Shown: positions 40,433 to 49,472 of the stretch, in pieces | Position numbering within the stretch: position 1 is the stretch's first letter | How the letters are laid out: the number at the start of each line of letters is the position of its first letter | Assembly (NCBI GenBank): GCA_036389035.1 | Contig: DASVQQ010000015.1 | Coordinates: 35,835 to 99,834 of the forward strand | DNA from: Jatrophihabitans sp. | GTDB lineage: Bacteria; Actinomycetota; Actinomycetes; Mycobacteriales; Jatrophihabitantaceae | Direction of reading: 5' to 3' | Length of the DNA: 64,000 bases | Notes under the pieces: generated by a model | The model's database searches: none | The model's input: only the letters and a program-made list of their open reading frames with translations | What the model was told of the DNA's origin: nothing | Made by a program: the position numbers and the translations under genes

Positions 40433-42159
40433 AGAGGGGGCTGATCGGCCTGCTGCTGGCTCTCGGGCTGGTGGCCGGCTGCACCGGCGTCCCGACCGAC
40501 TCCGCGCCGCTGGTGGTGCGCACCCTGGACCGGGACGGCCCCGGCGTGTCACAGGCCAACATCACCCCGAAGCCCGGCGGTGACGAGCGCGACATCGTCG
40601 ACGGCTTCCTGTCGGCAGCCGTGGCCGCCGATGCCGGGCACTCACAGGCCAGGCAGTTCCTGACCAACGCCGCGGCGCGCAAGTGGCAGGACAGCACCGT
40701 CACCGTGGTCGACGAGACCACCGTCGGGGTGGCCACCAAGACCGGCGCGGGCGCCACCGTGGAGGTCTCGGGCCGCCGGGTCGGCCAGCTCGATGCTAGC
40801 GGCGTGTTCAGCCCGTCGCTGAAGGGCACCGGCATCGGGGACCCGGAGACCTTCACCTTCGACCTGATCCAGGTGGACGGGCAGTGGCGGATCGACCAGC
40901 TGCAGCCCGGGGTGCTGATCAAGCAGTCGTCCTTCGAGCGGTCCTACCTGCCCCGCAAGCTGTATTTCTACGACCTGGCCGAGACCACCCTGGTGCCTGA
41001 CCTGCGCTACTGCGCGCTGAGCGGGCAGGCGCTGGGCAACTGGCTGCTCGCCGCCCTGCTGGCCGGGCCGCGTCCGGAGCTGGCCCAGGCGGTGATCAAC
41101 GAGGCGCCCGACCAGGCCGGACGGCCCACCGTGGTGGACAGCGATCCGATCGTCGTGGAGATGCCGGGCACCAACCAGCTGGACGCCGGCGGGCGCAACC
41201 GGCTGGCCGCCCAACTGGCCTACACCCTGACCCAGATCCGGTTCGTGCCCGGCGCCCAGCTCAGGCTGACCGACTCCGGACGCTCGGTGAACATTCCGGC
41301 TGCCCAGGGCACGACCTTCGCGGTGGTGAACTTCTCCGCCGACGGGCCGGACAGCGTGACCCCCGGCGCCCGGTCCTATTTCGTGCGCGACGGCGCGGTG
41401 ATCGACGGCATCGACAACAAGCCGGTCACCGGCGCGCTCGGCCAGGCCGGCCGCGGCCTGAGCTCGGTGGCGCTGCGCCGCAACGCCGCCGGTGAGCTGC
41501 AGGTCGCCGCGGTGGCGCGCAACGTGCTCCAGATGGGGTCCACCGCCAGGCTGGCCAGGGTCAGGCTGCCCGCCGGGGCGTTGAGTCGGCCGGAATGGCG
41601 ACCGCACGCCGCCGACGTCTGGGTCGGGGTCGGCCCCCGGGGCGCGATCTATCGGATCAGTCCGGACGGGGTTCCCAAGCAGGTCTCGATCACCTCGCCG
41701 GTCGCCGGCCTGCCGCCGGGCCAGGTGCTGGCGCTGCGGTTCAGCTCGGACGGGGTACGGCTGGCCGCGGTGCTGCGGGCGGCCGGCGGAGCCATGACGG
41801 CCTGGATCGGCTCGGTGGTCACCTCGTCCAGCGACGTCCGGATCGACTCGTTCGAGCCGCTGACCCCGGCGGGCCTGGCGGTCCGCGACCTGGCCTGGGC
41901 CGATGCCACCAAGCTGCTGCTGGTGGCCCAGGCGCCGAACGACGAGGCCCGGGTGTGGCAGGTGATGTCGGACGGCTCGGCGCTCGGCGGGCTGACCAAC
42001 ATCGGGTTGCCGGGACCGCCCACCTCCATCGCCGCCGCCCCCCAGCAGTCACCGCTGGTCTCGGCCAGTGACTCGATCTGGACCCAGCAGGGAAGCTCCT
42101 GGACCTCGTTCCCGGGCAATACCCCGACGCCGGGCGCCAACCCGATCTACGCCCCCTAA
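40429..42159 (+). CDS. lpqB: LpqB lipoprotein, MtrB partner
   Basis: A 576-residue lipoprotein. The signal peptide MKRGLIGLLLALGLVAGC has a lipobox (LVAGC) with Cys18 as lipidation site. Next come an N-terminal domain (VDGFLSAAVAADAGHSQARQFL), a GerMN-like domain (residues about 150-270) and a C-terminal beta-propeller (PEWRPHAADVWVGVGPRGAIYRIS). LpqB interacts with the MtrB sensor domain and adjusts MtrA signalling. ATG 40429 overlaps mtrB's stop. It is the last gene of the operon; a stem-loop follows. Confidence 0.94.
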   Translation: MKRGLIGLLLALGLVAGCTGVPTDSAPLVVRTLDRDGPGVSQANITPKPGGDERDIVDGFLSAAVAADAGHSQARQFLTNAAARKWQDSTVTVVDETTVGVATKTGAGATVEVSGRRVGQLDASGVFSPSLKGTGIGDPETFTFDLIQVDGQWRIDQLQPGVLIKQSSFERSYLPRKLYFYDLAETTLVPDLRYCALSGQALGNWLLAALLAGPRPELAQAVINEAPDQAGRPTVVDSDPIVVEMPGTNQLDAGGRNRLAAQLAYTLTQIRFVPGAQLRLTDSGRSVNIPAAQGTTFAVVNFSADGPDSVTPGARSYFVRDGAVIDGIDNKPVTGALGQAGRGLSSVALRRNAAGELQVAAVARNVLQMGSTARLARVRLPAGALSRPEWRPHAADVWVGVGPRGAIYRISPDGVPKQVSITSPVAGLPPGQVLALRFSSDGVRLAAVLRAAGGAMTAWIGSVVTSSSDVRIDSFEPLTPAGLAVRDLAWADATKLLLVAQAPNDEARVWQVMSDGSALGGLTNIGLPGPPTSIAAAPQQSPLVSASDSIWTQQGSSWTSFPGNTPTPGANPIYAP

Positions 42160-42161
42160 CC

Positions 42162-42201
42162 CGTAGCGGTCGCGCTCGCCGGGGCGTGCGAAACCGCTAC
42201 G
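42162..42201 (+). terminator. Stem-loop after lpqB
   Basis: CGTAGCGGT (42162-42170) pairs with ACCGCTACG (42193-42201) in a 9-bp stem, starting three bases after the lpqB stop. The loop is itself GC-rich and partly self-complementary. There is no U-run. It probably ends the mtrAB-lpqB transcript. The remaining gap to comFC shows nothing I can name. Confidence 0.55.
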
Positions 42202-42341
42202 CGTCCACATGACGACCTGACCGGAGCAAGCCGCACCGGAACGCAGGGGCGGGCCGGGTAGCTGTCCACAACCAGAGCAGTTCGTCCACATTTTCGCCTC
42301 TGCGGCCACTATTGCCACCCCGCGTCAGGCAAGCTTGTTTT

Positions 42342-43070
42342 ATGAGGTTTTTGCCCGACTTGATGGATCTGGTGCTGCCGTCGAGTTGCGTGTGCTGCGG
42401 CCTGGCCGGGCGGGTGTGGTGCCCAGGTTGCCAGCCGAAGTCCGAGCCTGAGCAGGTCGCGCTGGCGGGCTCGACCTCGGTAGTGGCCGCCGGTGAGTAC
42501 GGCGGGGGCCTGCGCAGCGCGCTGCTGGCCTTCAAGGAGCGCAACCAGCGAGTCTTGGTGGGACCGCTGGCGGCCTACCTCAGCGACGCCGTCGACGTCG
42601 CGTGCGGCCGGCTGGGCGGCCCGGCAGGCTGCGCGATCCTGGTGCCGGTTCCCTCCACCCGGGCAGCGGCGCGCCAGCGCGGTGGTGACCACCTGCTGCG
42701 GCTGGTCGCCGAGGTCGCCCCGCAGAACGGCTTGGAGGTGCTGCCGGTGCTGCGGTTGGCCGGTCGCGGCCGCGACTCGGTTGGGTTGTCGGCGGGCGAC
42801 CGGGCGGCGAACCTGGCCAACCGGATGCGCGCGGCTCCGGCCACCACCGACCGGCCGGTGCTGCTCGTCGATGACATCGTCACCACCGGAGCGACCCTGT
42901 CCGAGGCGTCGCGGGCGCTTCAGGCGGCCGGCTGGCAGGTGTGCGGCGCTTCGGTGATCGCCGCCACCAAGCTTCGCCGGGCCCGGGCAACGCCGCCCGC
43001 CTCATCGAACGGCGTTCATCGGCACGTTTCAACTGGGCAGACGCACGACGAAGGACTAGCGTTTACATGA
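42342..43070 (+). CDS. comFC: ComFC-like phosphoribosyltransferase-fold protein
   Basis: A 242-residue protein. An N-terminal zinc finger (CVCCGLAGRVWCPGC) precedes a type I phosphoribosyltransferase fold with the PRPP loop PVLLVDDIVTTGATL. ComFC proteins help bring single-stranded DNA into the cytoplasm in competent bacteria. ATG 42342 is chosen because family members begin near FLPDLMDLVLPSSC; ATG 42312 would only add ten residues. It sits between lpqB and hpf as in mycobacteria (Rv3242c). Confidence 0.9.
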   Translation: MRFLPDLMDLVLPSSCVCCGLAGRVWCPGCQPKSEPEQVALAGSTSVVAAGEYGGGLRSALLAFKERNQRVLVGPLAAYLSDAVDVACGRLGGPAGCAILVPVPSTRAAARQRGGDHLLRLVAEVAPQNGLEVLPVLRLAGRGRDSVGLSAGDRAANLANRMRAAPATTDRPVLLVDDIVTTGATLSEASRALQAAGWQVCGASVIAATKLRRARATPPASSNGVHRHVSTGQTHDEGLAFT

Positions 43071-43169
43071 CCTACCGAAATAGGCAGCGAGCAGGGATTG
43101 GCGGGCCAGCCGGAAGGGAAAGGCCGCCAGCCGGCACCGCTCGCGACGCCCGAGCAGCCAGGAGGTCGC

Positions 43170-43775
43170 GTGGATATTGTCGTGAGGGGCCGAAACGTCG
43201 AGGTGCCCGATCATTACCGGCAGCATGTAGCTGAGAAACTGGCGAAAGTCGAGCGATTTGACAACCGGATAATCCGGGCGGACGTCGAACTCCTCCACGA
43301 GAAGAATCCCAGGCAGTCCGAGATCTGCCAGCGAGTCGAGATAACCTGCCGGGTCCGCGGCCCGGTGGTGCGGGTCGAAGCCTGCGCAGCTGACTTCTAC
43401 AAGGCCCTCGACCTCGCCGTCGAGAGGCTGGCACGCAAGTTCCGGCAGGCCGCCGACCGCCGCCGGGTGCACCACGGCCGGCACACGCCCACCTCGGTCG
43501 CCGCCGCCACCGGCGCGCTGATCGAGCACGAGCGGCTGCCCAGCGTCGCCGAGCCCGAGAGCCCGGCAACCGAGGACGAGCTGCCCGACGGCCCCGGGCG
43601 GGTGGTCCGTGAGAAGGAGCACCCCGCCAAGCCGATGACCATCGACCAGGCCCTGTTCGAGATGGAGCTGGTGGGTCACGACTTCTACCTCTTCTCCGAC
43701 GCCGACGGCGGGCATCCCAGCGTCGTGTACCGGCGAAAGGGTTATGACTACGGGGTAATCCGGCTCGTCGACTGA
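43170..43775 (+). CDS. hpf: Long-form ribosome hibernation promoting factor
   Basis: A 201-residue protein. The N-terminal HPF/YfiA domain (VDIVVRGRNVEVPDHYRQHVAEKLAKVERFD) binds the 30S decoding site; the C-terminal domain (KPMTIDQALFEMELVGHDFYLFSDADGGHPSVVYRRKGYDYGVIRL) dimerises ribosomes into 100S particles. GTG 43170 is chosen because of AGGAGG four bases upstream and family similarity beginning there. It follows comFC as in mycobacteria, but the usual downstream secA is missing; rsfS follows instead. Confidence 0.93.
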   Translation: MDIVVRGRNVEVPDHYRQHVAEKLAKVERFDNRIIRADVELLHEKNPRQSEICQRVEITCRVRGPVVRVEACAADFYKALDLAVERLARKFRQAADRRRVHHGRHTPTSVAAATGALIEHERLPSVAEPESPATEDELPDGPGRVVREKEHPAKPMTIDQALFEMELVGHDFYLFSDADGGHPSVVYRRKGYDYGVIRLVD

Positions 43776-43841
43776 GCGGGATGAACCGGTGCCCGTCAAC
43801 GCGGTAAAGGCGGTCCCGATCGCCCGGTATTCTGGGCGATC

Positions 43842-44312
43842 GTGACCGCCACCGACACCGCCATCGAGCTCGCGCGCATCGCCGGGCACGCTGCCGCGGA
43901 CAAACTCGCCACCGACATCGTCCTGATCGACGTGAGCGACCGGCTGGCCATCACAGACGTCTTCGTGATCGTCACCGGCAGCAACGAGCGCCAGGTCGAG
44001 GCGATCGTCGACGAGGTCGAGGACAAGCTGCGGCTGGCCGGCACCAAGCCGCTGCGCCGCGAGGGCAAGCGCGACGGCCGGTGGGTGCTGCTGGACTACG
44101 CCGAGATCGTGGTGCACGTCCAACATGCCGAGGAGCGGGTCTTCTACTCACTCGAACGGCTCTGGAAGGACTGCCCGCAGATCGAGTTCGATGACGGCCG
44201 CCCGCAGGGTGACGGCCGCCCGCAGGGCGCCGGAGCCAGCCAAGGCGCCGGAGCCAGTCAAGGCGCCGGAGCCAGCCAAGGTGCCGGAGCCAGCCAGGCA
44301 GACGAGGCCTAG
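43842..44312 (+). CDS. rsfS: RsfS ribosome silencing factor with repetitive tail
   Basis: A 156-residue protein. Residues 1-115 match RsfS/RsfA, which binds L14 on the 50S subunit and blocks subunit joining: ADKLATDIVLIDVSDRLAITDVFVIVTGSNERQVEAIVDEVED, REGKRDGRWVLLDYAEIVVHVQHAEERVFYSLERLW. The tail has six hexapeptides (DDGRPQ, GDGRPQ, then four GAGASQ). GTG 43842 follows a TATTCT hexamer by eight bases, suggesting a leaderless mRNA. The customary upstream nadD is absent; hpf, for another ribosome-dormancy factor, stands there instead. Confidence 0.92.
   Translation: MTATDTAIELARIAGHAAADKLATDIVLIDVSDRLAITDVFVIVTGSNERQVEAIVDEVEDKLRLAGTKPLRREGKRDGRWVLLDYAEIVVHVQHAEERVFYSLERLWKDCPQIEFDDGRPQGDGRPQGAGASQGAGASQGAGASQGAGASQADEA
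44190..44297 (+). repeat. 18-bp tandem repeats in rsfS
   Basis: Six 18-bp units encode two xDGRPQ and four GAGASQ hexapeptides. The GAGASQ units are nearly identical at DNA level, so they expanded recently by slippage or unequal exchange. Confidence 0.9.
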
Positions 44313-44956
44313 TGCTGCGCCGGCTGGTCATCCTGAGGCACGGCCGGACCGCCTGGAACGCCGAGCGCCGGTACCAGGGGCAGGAGGACCCGCCGCTGGA
44401 CCTGGTCGGGCAGGCGCAGGCGTTGGAGTCCGCGGCGCTGGTCGCGGCGATGAGCCCCGATCTGGTGGTCTCCTCCGACCTGCTGCGGGCCGAGCAGACC
44501 GCCCGGAAGATCGTGGCGCTGACCGGTCAGCAGCTGGTGTATGACCCGCGGTTGCGCGAGCGCCACCTGGGTCACTGGCAGGGACTGACCCGCGACGAGG
44601 TTCAGGCCCGCTATCCCGAGGAGTTCGCCGACTGGCTGGCCGGGCGGGACGTGACCCGCCGGGGCGGTGAGAGCCGGCAAGAGGTCGCCACCCGGGCCGT
44701 GAAGGCGCTCGACGAACTGCCGGAGGTCGGGCTCACGGTGCTGGTCAGCCACGGCGCCACCTCGATGTGCCTGGCCGCGGCGCTGCTCGGGCTGCCCCAG
44801 ACCCCCTCCATCCTCGGCCCGCTGGCCAACTGTCACTGGACCGAGCTGCGCGACAGCGGCGACGGCTGGACGCTGCGCGCGCACAACGCCGGCCCGCCCG
44901 GACCCGTCATCCCGTTGCTGGCACCGGAGGGCGAGCACTCCGACGCCGACGCCTGA
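44312..44956 (+). CDS. Histidine phosphatase (phosphoglycerate mutase family; GpgP-like)
   Basis: A 214-residue enzyme with the catalytic motif LVILRHGRTAWNAERRYQGQEDPPL (RHG) and the second histidine in VLVSHGATSMCLAA. In mycobacteria the gene after rsfS encodes GpgP, glucosyl-3-phosphoglycerate phosphatase, in methylglucose lipopolysaccharide synthesis; that role here is by synteny. GTG 44312 shares a base with the rsfS stop (TAGTG). The first segment of the leuS leader lies just downstream. Confidence 0.85.
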   Translation: MLRRLVILRHGRTAWNAERRYQGQEDPPLDLVGQAQALESAALVAAMSPDLVVSSDLLRAEQTARKIVALTGQQLVYDPRLRERHLGHWQGLTRDEVQARYPEEFADWLAGRDVTRRGGESRQEVATRAVKALDELPEVGLTVLVSHGATSMCLAAALLGLPQTPSILGPLANCHWTELRDSGDGWTLRAHNAGPPGPVIPLLAPEGEHSDADA

Positions 44957-44975
44957 GGCTTGAGCGGCCGCCGGG

Positions 44976-44981
44976 TAGTAT
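44976..44981 (+). promoter_or_regulatory. -10 element of the leuS leader
   Basis: TAGTAT at 44976-44981 stands seven bases before the ATG at 44989. CTGAGG (44953-44958) is a weak -35 at 17 bp. The arrangement predicts a leaderless transcript whose first codons are the Leu-rich peptide. Confidence 0.45.
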
Positions 44982-44988
44982 GGCCGCC

Positions 44989-45024
44989 ATGGGCACGAAC
45001 CTGCTTCTTATCGAGCCGCGCTGA
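44989..45024 (+). CDS. Leucine-rich leader peptide of leuS
   Basis: The short frame encodes [11 protein letters not shown] and stops at TGA 45022-45024. Three consecutive leucine codons (CTG CTT CTT) in an 11-codon peptide suit sensing of charged leucyl-tRNA. An in-frame ATG at 44980 would add MAA but overlaps the predicted -10. It stops 122 bp before leuS, with two hairpins in between. Confidence 0.65.
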   Translation: MGTNLLLIEPR

Positions 45025-45076
45025 GTCCTCTCCGACGACCAGTGCGGCTCGAGCCTCTGCTTTTCCGCAGGGGCTC
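45012..45076 (+). promoter_or_regulatory. Attenuator-like hairpins before leuS
   Basis: Hairpin 1 pairs CGAGCCGC (45012-45019, inside the leader peptide) with GCGGCTCG (45044-45051). Hairpin 2 pairs GAGCCTCTGC (45051-45060) with GCAGGGGCTC (45067-45076), ten pairs including one U-G, with a 6-nt loop, followed by TTCGTCTGT. The first hairpin overlaps the last leader codons, so ribosome position could change folding. The U-tract is weak. Confidence 0.6.
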
Positions 45077-45146
45077 TTCGTCTGTCCGGGGCCCGCCGCG
45101 GCCGGCCCAGCACCCACGATGCACCAGATCGGGAGAGTCCCCCACC

Positions 45147-48062
45147 ATGACCGCGAGCACCGCGCAGCCCAGCGACACCGCGCAGCCCAGCGACACCGAC
45201 GCCCCGCCGTTCCGGTACACCGCTGCCCTGGCCAACCGGATCGAGTCCCAGTGGCAGCAGGAGTGGGCCGACCGCGGCACCTTCGACGCCCCCAACCCGT
45301 GCGGTGAGCTGAGCGAGGGCTTCGAGCGGGTCGCCGACAAGCCGCACACCTACATCCTGGACATGTTCCCCTACCCCTCGGGCGCCGGGCTGCACGTCGG
45401 GCACCCGCTGGGCTACATCGGCACCGACGTCTACGCCCGCTACCGGCGGATGTGCGGCGAGAACGTCCTGCACACCATGGGCTTCGACGCCTTCGGCCTG
45501 CCGGCCGAGCAGTACGCGCTGCAGACCGGCCAGCATCCGGCGACCACCACCGACAACAACATCGTCACCTTCCGCCGGCAGCTGCGCGCGCTGGGGATGG
45601 GCCATGACCAGCGCCGGGTGGTCGCCACCACCGATCCGCAGTTCTACCGCTGGACGCAGTGGATCTTCCTGCAGATCTTCAACTCGTTCTATGACCACGA
45701 GGCCGACGGCGGCGCCGGTCGGGCCCGGCCGATCACCGAGCTGATCGCCGAGCTCGATGCCGGCACCCGGGAGCCGGCGGCCGGCAGCAACGAGCACGGC
45801 AAGCCCTGGTCCGAGCTGAACGACGTCGAACGCCGCGACGTCGTGGACCGGCACCGGCTGGCCTACGTCGCCAAGCTGCCGGTCAACTGGTGCCCGGGCC
45901 TGGGCACCGTGCTGGCGAACGAGGAGGTGACCGCGGACGGGCGCTCCGAGCGCGGCAACTTTCCGGTGTTCCGCAAGCCGCTGGCCCAGTGGATGCTGCG
46001 GATCACCGCCTACGCCGACCGGCTGCTGGCTGACCTGGACCACATCGACTGGCCCGAGAAGGTCCGCACGATGCAGAAGAACTGGATCGGCCGCTCGATC
46101 GGCGCGCACGTCCGGTTCAGCACCCCGGCCGCTGAGCTGACGGTGTTCACCACCCGTCCGGACACGCTGTTCGGAGCCACCTACCTGGTGCTGGCTCCGG
46201 AACACCCGCTGGTCGCCGAGCTGACCCCGCCGGCCTGGCCCGACGGCACCCCCGCGCAGTGGACGGGCGGCTATGCCACGCCGGCCGAGGCAGTCACCGC
46301 CTACCAGGCGCAAGCCGCCGCCAAGACCGACCTGGATCGTCAGGCAGACCGGCAGGGCGCCGACGCCAAGGTCAAATCAGGCGTGTTCACCGGGGCATTC
46401 TCGACCAACCCGGTAACTGGCGCCCAGCTGCCGATCTTTGTCGCCGACTACGTCCTGATGGGGTACGGCACCGGAGCGATCATGGCGGTGCCCGGCCAGG
46501 ACGAGCGGGACTGGGACTTCGCGGAGTCCTTCGGCCTGCCGATCGTGCGCACGGTGCAGCCCAGCGAGGGCTTCGCCGGCAAGGCCTTTACCGGCGACGG
46601 GCCGGCGATCAACTCGGCCAACGGCGAGCTGGATCTCAACGGCCTGGGCGTGGCCGAGGCCAAGGCCGCCACGATCGCCTACCTGGAGCGCACCGGCGCC
46701 GGCCGCGGCGCCACCACCTACCGGCTGCGCGACTGGCTGTTCAGCCGGCAGCGCTACTGGGGTGAGCCGTTCCCGATCGTCTATGACTCCAACGACCAGC
46801 CGGTCGCGCTGCCGGCTGAGATGCTGCCGCTGCTGCTGCCCGAGACCAACGACTTCACCCCGAAGTCCTACCCGGCCGATGACGCCGACTCAGATCCCGA
46901 GCCGCCGCTGGGCCGGCTGACCGACTGGGTCACCGTCGAACTGGACCTGGGCGTAGGCGTCAAGACCTACCGCCGCGAGACCAACACCATGCCCAACTGG
47001 GCCGGCTCCTGCTGGTACGAGCTGCGCTACCTGGATCCGGAGAACTCCACGGCGCCGGTGGACCCGGCGGTGGAGCGGTACTGGATGGGCCCCTCGCCGC
47101 AGCGCCCGCTGGGCGGTGTCGATCTGTACGTCGGCGGCGTCGAGCATGCCGTGCTGCACCTGCTGTACGCGCGGTTCTGGCACAAGGTGCTCTTCGACCT
47201 GGGCCACGTCTCCAGCCGCGAGCCCTATCACCGGCTGGTCAACCAGGGGATGCTGCAGCTGCCGGCCTACACCAACGCCGACGGCTTCTACGTCGAGGCG
47301 GCCGAGGTGATCGAGCGCGACGGCGGTTTCTTCCACAACGGCCAGCCGGTCAACCGGGAGTTCGGCAAGATCGGCAAGAGCCTGAAGAACGTGGTCACCC
47401 CGGACGAGTTCACAGCCGGCTACGGCACCGACACCTTCCGGCTGTTCGAGATGTTCTCCGGTCCGCTGGATCAATCCCGGCCGTGGGACGCCAAGGCCAT
47501 CGTCGGGCCGTACCGGCTGCTGCAGCGCATCTGGCGGGTGGTGCTGGACGAGCAGACCGGCCAGCCGCACGTGGCCGACGTCGAGGTGCCGGCCGAGCTC
47601 AACCGGCTGCTGCACCGGACGATCGCCGCCGTCCGGGAAGGCTATGAGACGCTGCGGTTCAACACCTCGATCGCCCGGATCACCGAGCTGAACAACGCCG
47701 TCACCCAGGCCTATCCGGACGGCGGCACCCCGCGGGTGGTGGCCGAGGCGCTGGCCCTGATGCTGGCCCCGCTGGCTCCGCACGCCGCCGAGGAGCTGTG
47801 GGCCAAGCTGGGCCACCAGCAGTCCCTGGCCTGGCACGACTTTCCCGAGGTCGACGAGGCGATGCTGGTGGAGGAGCGGATCGAGGTGCCGGTGCAGGTC
47901 AACGGCAAGGTCCGCTCGGTGATCTCGGTCGCCCCCGACGCCGATTCCGCCGCCATGGAGGACGCCGCCCGGGCCGATGAGAAGGTCGTCGCGGCCCTGC
48001 AGGGACGACCCAGCAGGCGAGTTATCACGGTCCCGGGCAGGTTGATCAACTTCGTCGTCTAA
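45147..48062 (+). CDS. leuS: Leucyl-tRNA synthetase
   Basis: A 971-residue class I synthetase. The HIGH-like motif is [17 protein letters not shown] near residue 80; the KMSKS-like motif is KIGKSLKN near 748. The editing (CP1) domain holds [25 protein letters not shown], and the C-terminal domain ends [17 protein letters not shown]...[14 protein letters not shown]. It charges tRNA-Leu with leucine. ATG 45147 is chosen by family length; the N-terminus has a duplicated AQPSDT. The leader peptide and hairpins upstream suggest leucine-responsive control. Confidence 0.96.
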   Translation: MTASTAQPSDTAQPSDTDAPPFRYTAALANRIESQWQQEWADRGTFDAPNPCGELSEGFERVADKPHTYILDMFPYPSGAGLHVGHPLGYIGTDVYARYRRMCGENVLHTMGFDAFGLPAEQYALQTGQHPATTTDNNIVTFRRQLRALGMGHDQRRVVATTDPQFYRWTQWIFLQIFNSFYDHEADGGAGRARPITELIAELDAGTREPAAGSNEHGKPWSELNDVERRDVVDRHRLAYVAKLPVNWCPGLGTVLANEEVTADGRSERGNFPVFRKPLAQWMLRITAYADRLLADLDHIDWPEKVRTMQKNWIGRSIGAHVRFSTPAAELTVFTTRPDTLFGATYLVLAPEHPLVAELTPPAWPDGTPAQWTGGYATPAEAVTAYQAQAAAKTDLDRQADRQGADAKVKSGVFTGAFSTNPVTGAQLPIFVADYVLMGYGTGAIMAVPGQDERDWDFAESFGLPIVRTVQPSEGFAGKAFTGDGPAINSANGELDLNGLGVAEAKAATIAYLERTGAGRGATTYRLRDWLFSRQRYWGEPFPIVYDSNDQPVALPAEMLPLLLPETNDFTPKSYPADDADSDPEPPLGRLTDWVTVELDLGVGVKTYRRETNTMPNWAGSCWYELRYLDPENSTAPVDPAVERYWMGPSPQRPLGGVDLYVGGVEHAVLHLLYARFWHKVLFDLGHVSSREPYHRLVNQGMLQLPAYTNADGFYVEAAEVIERDGGFFHNGQPVNREFGKIGKSLKNVVTPDEFTAGYGTDTFRLFEMFSGPLDQSRPWDAKAIVGPYRLLQRIWRVVLDEQTGQPHVADVEVPAELNRLLHRTIAAVREGYETLRFNTSIARITELNNAVTQAYPDGGTPRVVAEALALMLAPLAPHAAEELWAKLGHQQSLAWHDFPEVDEAMLVEERIEVPVQVNGKVRSVISVAPDADSAAMEDAARADEKVVAALQGRPSRRVITVPGRLINFVV

Positions 48063-48072
48063 CGTTCGACAG

Positions 48073-48927
48073 ATGGCGGTCCAGCAGCAGGTCACGGTGG
48101 TCACCGACTCGACCTCCTACCTGCCCACCGGGCTGGCCGAGGAGCTGGGCGTGCAGGTGGTCCCGCTGCAGGTGCAACTGGGCGGGCGGACCGGCCTGGA
48201 GGGCCAGGACGTCACCCCGGCCGACGTGTGCGCCGCGCTGCGGGTCCGGACGGCGGTGACCACCTCACGCCCCACGCCTGCCGAGTTCGTCGAGGTCTAC
48301 CGCTCCGCGCTGGACGCCGGCGCCGCCACGGTGGTCTCGCTGCACCTGTCCGCGGAGCTGTCGGGCACCTGCGACTCGGCACGGCTGGCGGCGGCCGAGT
48401 TCGAGCCGGACGTGATCCGGGTGATCGACTCGCGCTCGGCGGCGATGGCACTGGGATTCGCGGTGCTGGCCGCGGCCCGGACCGCCGCCACCGGCGCCGA
48501 GCCGCAGGACGTGGAGCAGGCGGCCCGCACCGCCCTGGGCCGGACGTCGGCGCTGTTCTACGTCGACTCGCTGGAGTGGCTGCATCGCGGCGGCCGGATC
48601 GGCTCGGCAGCGGCAAGGTTCGGCACCGCGCTGTCGGTCAAGCCGCTGCTGCACCTGTCCGACGGCCGGATCATGCCGCTGGAGAAGGTGCGGACCGCGT
48701 CCAAGGCGATCGCTCGGCTGGTCCAGCTGACGGTGCAGAAGGCGGGCTCGGACCCGGTGGACATCGCGGTGCAGCACCTGGCCGCGCCGGAGCGGGCCGC
48801 AGAGGTCGCCGGCCTGCTCAAAGAGGCGTTGCCCAACCTGGGCCAGCTGTACGAGTCCGAGGTCGGCGCGGTGGTCGGCGCGCACGTCGGGCCGGGGCTG
48901 CTCGGGGTCGTGGTCACCAAGCGCTGA
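48073..48927 (+). CDS. DegV-family fatty-acid-binding protein
   Basis: A 284-residue DegV protein: VTVVTDSTSYLPTGLAEELGVQVVPLQV, then VVSLHLSAELSGTCDSARLAA, VIDSRSAAMALGFAVL, and the C-terminal VGAHVGPGLLGVVV. DegV proteins (FakB) bind a fatty acid for phosphorylation by a FakA-type kinase or serve as carriers. The conserved Ser/Thr in TDSTS and the GAHVGPG loop are present. It lies 10 bp after leuS in the same direction. Mycobacteria have a DegV gene (Rv2417c) in the matching rsfS-comEC neighbourhood. Confidence 0.9.
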   Translation: MAVQQQVTVVTDSTSYLPTGLAEELGVQVVPLQVQLGGRTGLEGQDVTPADVCAALRVRTAVTTSRPTPAEFVEVYRSALDAGAATVVSLHLSAELSGTCDSARLAAAEFEPDVIRVIDSRSAAMALGFAVLAAARTAATGAEPQDVEQAARTALGRTSALFYVDSLEWLHRGGRIGSAAARFGTALSVKPLLHLSDGRIMPLEKVRTASKAIARLVQLTVQKAGSDPVDIAVQHLAAPERAAEVAGLLKEALPNLGQLYESEVGAVVGAHVGPGLLGVVVTKR

Positions 48928-48951
48928 GTTCGGACTCACCGTCTCGACCAG

Positions 48952-49356
48952 TCAGCACGACTCCTCGATGATGAGCAGCAGGCGCCGCTCGTCGTCCCGG
49001 AACTCCCCGACCTGGAAGTCGGTGAAGTCGCCCGGGGCGCGGACCACGGACTCGCGGAGGTAGGGGCGCATCCGCTGCCACAGCGCATCCCGGTCGCCCG
49101 GCGCGACTTCGGTCGGCGCGTCGGGCGCGTAGAACAGCAGGACCCTGGCCTCCGGTGTCCGCAGCAGGTGCTCCACACGCTTGGCCGGGGCCTGCCACCG
49201 CCCGCCGCGGAGCCGCCATCGCGTCCCGGCGGCGTCCACCCACTCGCCGTCGCGAATCGGTGACGGCCACTCGACCGTGCCACCGTCGCAAGCGCTCGGC
49301 TCGGCGGCCTCGCCCGGCGGGGCGGGCTGCTCCCGCTGCTTCCGTCGCTTGCTCAC
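48952..49356 (-). CDS. Small conserved-looking protein of unknown function
   Basis: A 134-residue protein beginning VSKRRKQREQPAPP. The middle (EWPSPIRDGEWVDAAGTRWRLRGGRWQAPAKRVEHLLRTPEARVLLFYA) and C-terminus (TDFQVGEFRDDERRLLLIIEESC) look folded and codon use is normal. I recognise no family. GTG 49356 is used because the longer open frame upstream only runs antiparallel to the next gene. It is convergent with degV and downstream of the membrane protein gene in the same direction. Confidence 0.65.
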   Translation of the reverse strand: MSKRRKQREQPAPPGEAAEPSACDGGTVEWPSPIRDGEWVDAAGTRWRLRGGRWQAPAKRVEHLLRTPEARVLLFYAPDAPTEVAPGDRDALWQRMRPYLRESVVRAPGDFTDFQVGEFRDDERRLLLIIEESC

Positions 49357-49472
49357 CGCGCCATCGTGCCATCGTGCCTGCCCGATCCAGCTGGCACTCA
49401 CCACCGAGCGCCGTGTCGATGATCGCCCCGTCCTGCTCGGGAGCGCCTCTGCGGACACCGCCCAGGGCTGCG

